Part shown: one piece after another, positions 34,163 through 36,395 of the stretch
How positions within the stretch are numbered: position 1 is the stretch's first letter
Layout: every line of letters starts with the position of its first letter
DNA from: an uncultured Flavobacteriaceae bacterium
Lineage (GTDB): Bacteria > Bacteroidota > Bacteroidia > Flavobacteriales > Flavobacteriaceae
Assembly: GCA_905182835.1 (NCBI GenBank)
Contig: CAJJDI010000027.1
Span: forward strand, 1-36,395
DNA: 36,395 nt
Reading direction: 5' to 3'
Position numbers and translations under genes: made by a program
Notes under the pieces: model-generated
Seen by the model: the letters and a program-made list of their open reading frames with translations, nothing else
What the model was told of the DNA's origin: nothing
Databases searched by the model: none

Positions 34163-36395
34163 ATGGCTAAATTAAAAATAAATAAAAAAAACAATTTCTA
34201 CTTATTTAACAAAAAAGAAGTTAAACTTAATAGCTCTCAAAAATTGTTTATAGGAAGCTCTTTGATTGTTTTATCATTTGTACTATTCCTGTCATTCACT
34301 TCTTATTTTTTCACAGGAGTCTCAGATCAAAGTACACTAGAAAAGTTTGTAGAGAGAGATGTGATTACTGAAAACTGGATGAGTAAAATAGGTGCATATA
34401 TAGCGGACTTGTTTCTACATAAAGGGTTTGGTATTTCTTCATATATTGTTAGTTTTTTAACCTTCCTCTCTGCACTATTTGTTCTATTAGGTTCTAACAA
34501 AACAAAACTGACTAGACATTGGTTTTGGGGTTTATTGATTATGGTCTGGATGTCTATACTTTTTGGCTTAATTGATTTAAATTCTGGAAAATTTTCTGGT
34601 ATTATTGGCTTTGAAGTTAATATTTTTCTAAAGAGCTATGTTGGTAATATTGGAACATCATTTTTATTATTTCTTAGTGGTGTTTTTTATCTATCATTCA
34701 GATTAAATATTGGCATAGACTCAATTAAGAAATGGTTTTCATTTAAAAAGAAAAACAAGGAGATTGAAGACGGCTTAATAACCAATTTAGATGAGATAGA
34801 TAATGAAGAGGTTATAGATCAAAACGTAACTGAATTAAGCAACAATGACCCAGGCTTAGAAATTGAATTAGACAAAGAAGAGAAACTTAATACAGATCTA
34901 AATGTAAAAGATGAAGAAAGTCCAACTAATGAGCTAGAAATCGAAATAGAAGAAGTGAAAGAAGAAAAATCTGAATCGGATAATTTAGCAGAAAAATTAG
35001 TTAAAGATTTCGGATTGTTTGACCCAAAACTAGAGCTTGGAAATTATAAATTTCCAAATTTAGATATACTTAAAAAATATGATTCTGAAGGAATAACTAT
35101 CAACAAGGAAGAACTTGAAGAAAACAAAACAAAGATTGTTAACACACTTAGTAATTATAAAATTGGAATAGAGAGTATAAAAGCAACAATTGGACCAACA
35201 GTAACACTTTACGAAATTGTTCCTGAAGCTGGTGTAAGGATTTCTAAAATAAAAAATCTAGAAGATGATATTGCTCTATCTCTTTCTGCCTTAGGGATTA
35301 GAATTATAGCTCCAATTCCTGGAAAAGGAACAATTGGTATTGAGGTGCCTAATAAAAACTCAACCATTGTCTCAATGCATTCAGTTATTTCATCACAGAA
35401 GTTTCAACAGTCAGAAATGATACTTCCAATAGCTTTAGGAAAAACAATCAGTAATGAGACACTAGTAGTGGATCTTGCGAAAATGCCACACCTACTTATG
35501 GCAGGTGCTACAGGTCAAGGTAAATCCGTTGGTTTAAATGCAGTTCTTACTTCACTATTGTACAAAAAACATCCAGCTGAGGTTAAATTTGTTTTAGTCG
35601 ACCCTAAAAAAGTTGAACTAACTTTATTTAATAAGATTGAAAGACATTACCTCGCCAAGTTACCAGATAGTGAAGAGGCAATTATAACTGATAATACTAA
35701 AGTAATTAATACACTGAATTCATTATGTATAGAAATGGATAATAGGTATGAACTATTGAAAAATGCACAGTGTAGGAATATTGTTGAATACAACAAGAAG
35801 TTTAAATCTCGAAAATTAAACCCTAATGACGGTCATCAGTTTCTACCATATATAATTTTAGTCGTTGATGAGTTCGCGGATTTAATAATGACGGCAGGAA
35901 AAGAAGTAGAAACTCCAATAGCGAGAATAGCTCAATTAGCTAGAGCGATTGGGATTCACCTTATAATCGCAACACAAAGACCATCTGTAAATGTAATAAC
36001 AGGTATAATTAAAGCAAATTTTCCAGCTAGAATTGCATTTAGAGTTACATCAAAAATTGATTCCCGAACTATTTTAGACAGCTCAGGAGCCGATCAATTA
36101 ATTGGTAGAGGAGATATGCTATACACTCAAGGAAATGAACTAATTAGAGTTCAGTGTGCTTTTGTGGATACCCCCGAAATAGAAAGATTAACAGATTTTA
36201 TAGGTTCACAGAAAGCATATGCGAGTGCACATGTACTACCTGAATATATAGGAGATGAAAGTGGTACGAATATTGATATTGATATATCAGATAGAGATAA
36301 GTTATTTAGAGAAGCTGCTGAGGTTATTGTAATAGCACAACAAGGCTCTGCCTCTTTATTGCAAAGAAAATTAAAACTAGGTTACAACAGAGCAG
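34163..36395 (+). CDS. ftsK: DNA translocase FtsK/SpoIIIE, 3' end outside window
   Basis: Septum-anchored motor that pumps chromosome DNA and helps resolve dimers at division. 744 codons are visible and the frame stays open to the window edge. Four membrane helices lie at about 28-50, 90-110, 119-138 and 163-181, followed by an acidic, glutamate-rich linker (about 200-275). The motor has Walker A AGATGQGKS (447-455) with Lys454, LVDPKKVELTLF after it, and Walker B VVDEF (Asp569 and Glu570), then ATQRPSVNVITGIIKANFPARIAFRV. The last visible residues (AQQGSASLLQRKLKLGYNRA) begin the winged-helix gamma domain that reads KOPS-type sites, so only a short end is missing. It starts 48 bases after the carrier gene. 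Confidence 0.95.
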   Translation, partial: MAKLKINKKNNFYLFNKKEVKLNSSQKLFIGSSLIVLSFVLFLSFTSYFFTGVSDQSTLEKFVERDVITENWMSKIGAYIADLFLHKGFGISSYIVSFLTFLSALFVLLGSNKTKLTRHWFWGLLIMVWMSILFGLIDLNSGKFSGIIGFEVNIFLKSYVGNIGTSFLLFLSGVFYLSFRLNIGIDSIKKWFSFKKKNKEIEDGLITNLDEIDNEEVIDQNVTELSNNDPGLEIELDKEEKLNTDLNVKDEESPTNELEIEIEEVKEEKSESDNLAEKLVKDFGLFDPKLELGNYKFPNLDILKKYDSEGITINKEELEENKTKIVNTLSNYKIGIESIKATIGPTVTLYEIVPEAGVRISKIKNLEDDIALSLSALGIRIIAPIPGKGTIGIEVPNKNSTIVSMHSVISSQKFQQSEMILPIALGKTISNETLVVDLAKMPHLLMAGATGQGKSVGLNAVLTSLLYKKHPAEVKFVLVDPKKVELTLFNKIERHYLAKLPDSEEAIITDNTKVINTLNSLCIEMDNRYELLKNAQCRNIVEYNKKFKSRKLNPNDGHQFLPYIILVVDEFADLIMTAGKEVETPIARIAQLARAIGIHLIIATQRPSVNVITGIIKANFPARIAFRVTSKIDSRTILDSSGADQLIGRGDMLYTQGNELIRVQCAFVDTPEIERLTDFIGSQKAYASAHVLPEYIGDESGTNIDIDISDRDKLFREAAEVIVIAQQGSASLLQRKLKLGYNRA

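Noticed and set aside
1-36395. tRNA, rRNA, CRISPR array, insertion sequence or phage gene
   Set aside because: All gaps are short and AT-rich; no cloverleaf, spaced repeats, transposase or integrase was seen.

Overview
The window is one AT-rich stretch of chromosome from a member of the Bacteroidota, most likely a marine-type Flavobacteriales. Four things support this. Genes lack obvious Shine-Dalgarno sites and instead have A/T-rich leaders. One promoter is a perfect TTG-N19-TANNTTTG, the form used by the Bacteroidota primary sigma factor. Formimidoyltransferase and cyclodeaminase are fused in one protein. The menaquinone genes are arranged as in flavobacteria. I see no mobile element, CRISPR array, rRNA, tRNA or phage gene. 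Coding density is very high: no gene-free stretch exceeds about 215 bases, and several convergent genes overlap at their 3' ends.

Layout. Bases 1-3721: the C-terminal part of fumarase C, then imidazolonepropionase (hutI), facing the fused formimidoyltransferase-cyclodeaminase. The last two perform late steps of histidine breakdown. Bases 3785-8981: a GNAT acetyltransferase, then on the minus strand (read right to left) menE, a secreted M24 peptidase, a small secreted protein with a poly-lysine tail, a 61-residue membrane protein and the ABC-F translation factor EttA. Bases 9098-11050: a plus-strand secreted DUF3857 protein whose transglutaminase-like domain has lost its catalytic residues. 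Bases 11033-19313: a long minus-strand menaquinone operon, in transcription order hotdog thioesterase, menF, menD, a CvfB-like S1 protein, menB, menA, menC, a CPBP membrane protease and a DoxX-type membrane protein. With menE this gives the whole route from chorismate to demethylmenaquinone; only the final methyltransferase is not here.

Bases 19354-25069: an alpha/beta hydrolase, a strong bidirectional terminator, dnaK, then divergently panB, an RluA-family pseudouridine synthase and an aldehyde dehydrogenase. Bases 25053-31326, minus strand: lpd, tilS, an NRAMP-fold transporter, and pxpA-pxpB-pxpC (5-oxoprolinase). Bases 31472-36395, plus strand: a Cys/Met-metabolism PLP enzyme tightly linked to an NhaC-family carrier, then ftsK, which runs off the window end.

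The window is mostly housekeeping metabolism (TCA cycle, histidine and 5-oxoproline catabolism, menaquinone, pantothenate, translation, chaperone, chromosome segregation). I did not find a wholly new system. The best leads are the NRAMP-fold protein without the metal-binding motif inside a 5-oxoprolinase operon, the atypical PLP enzyme paired with an NhaC-type (MetT-like) carrier, and the catalytically dead transglutaminase-like protein that splits the menaquinone genes.
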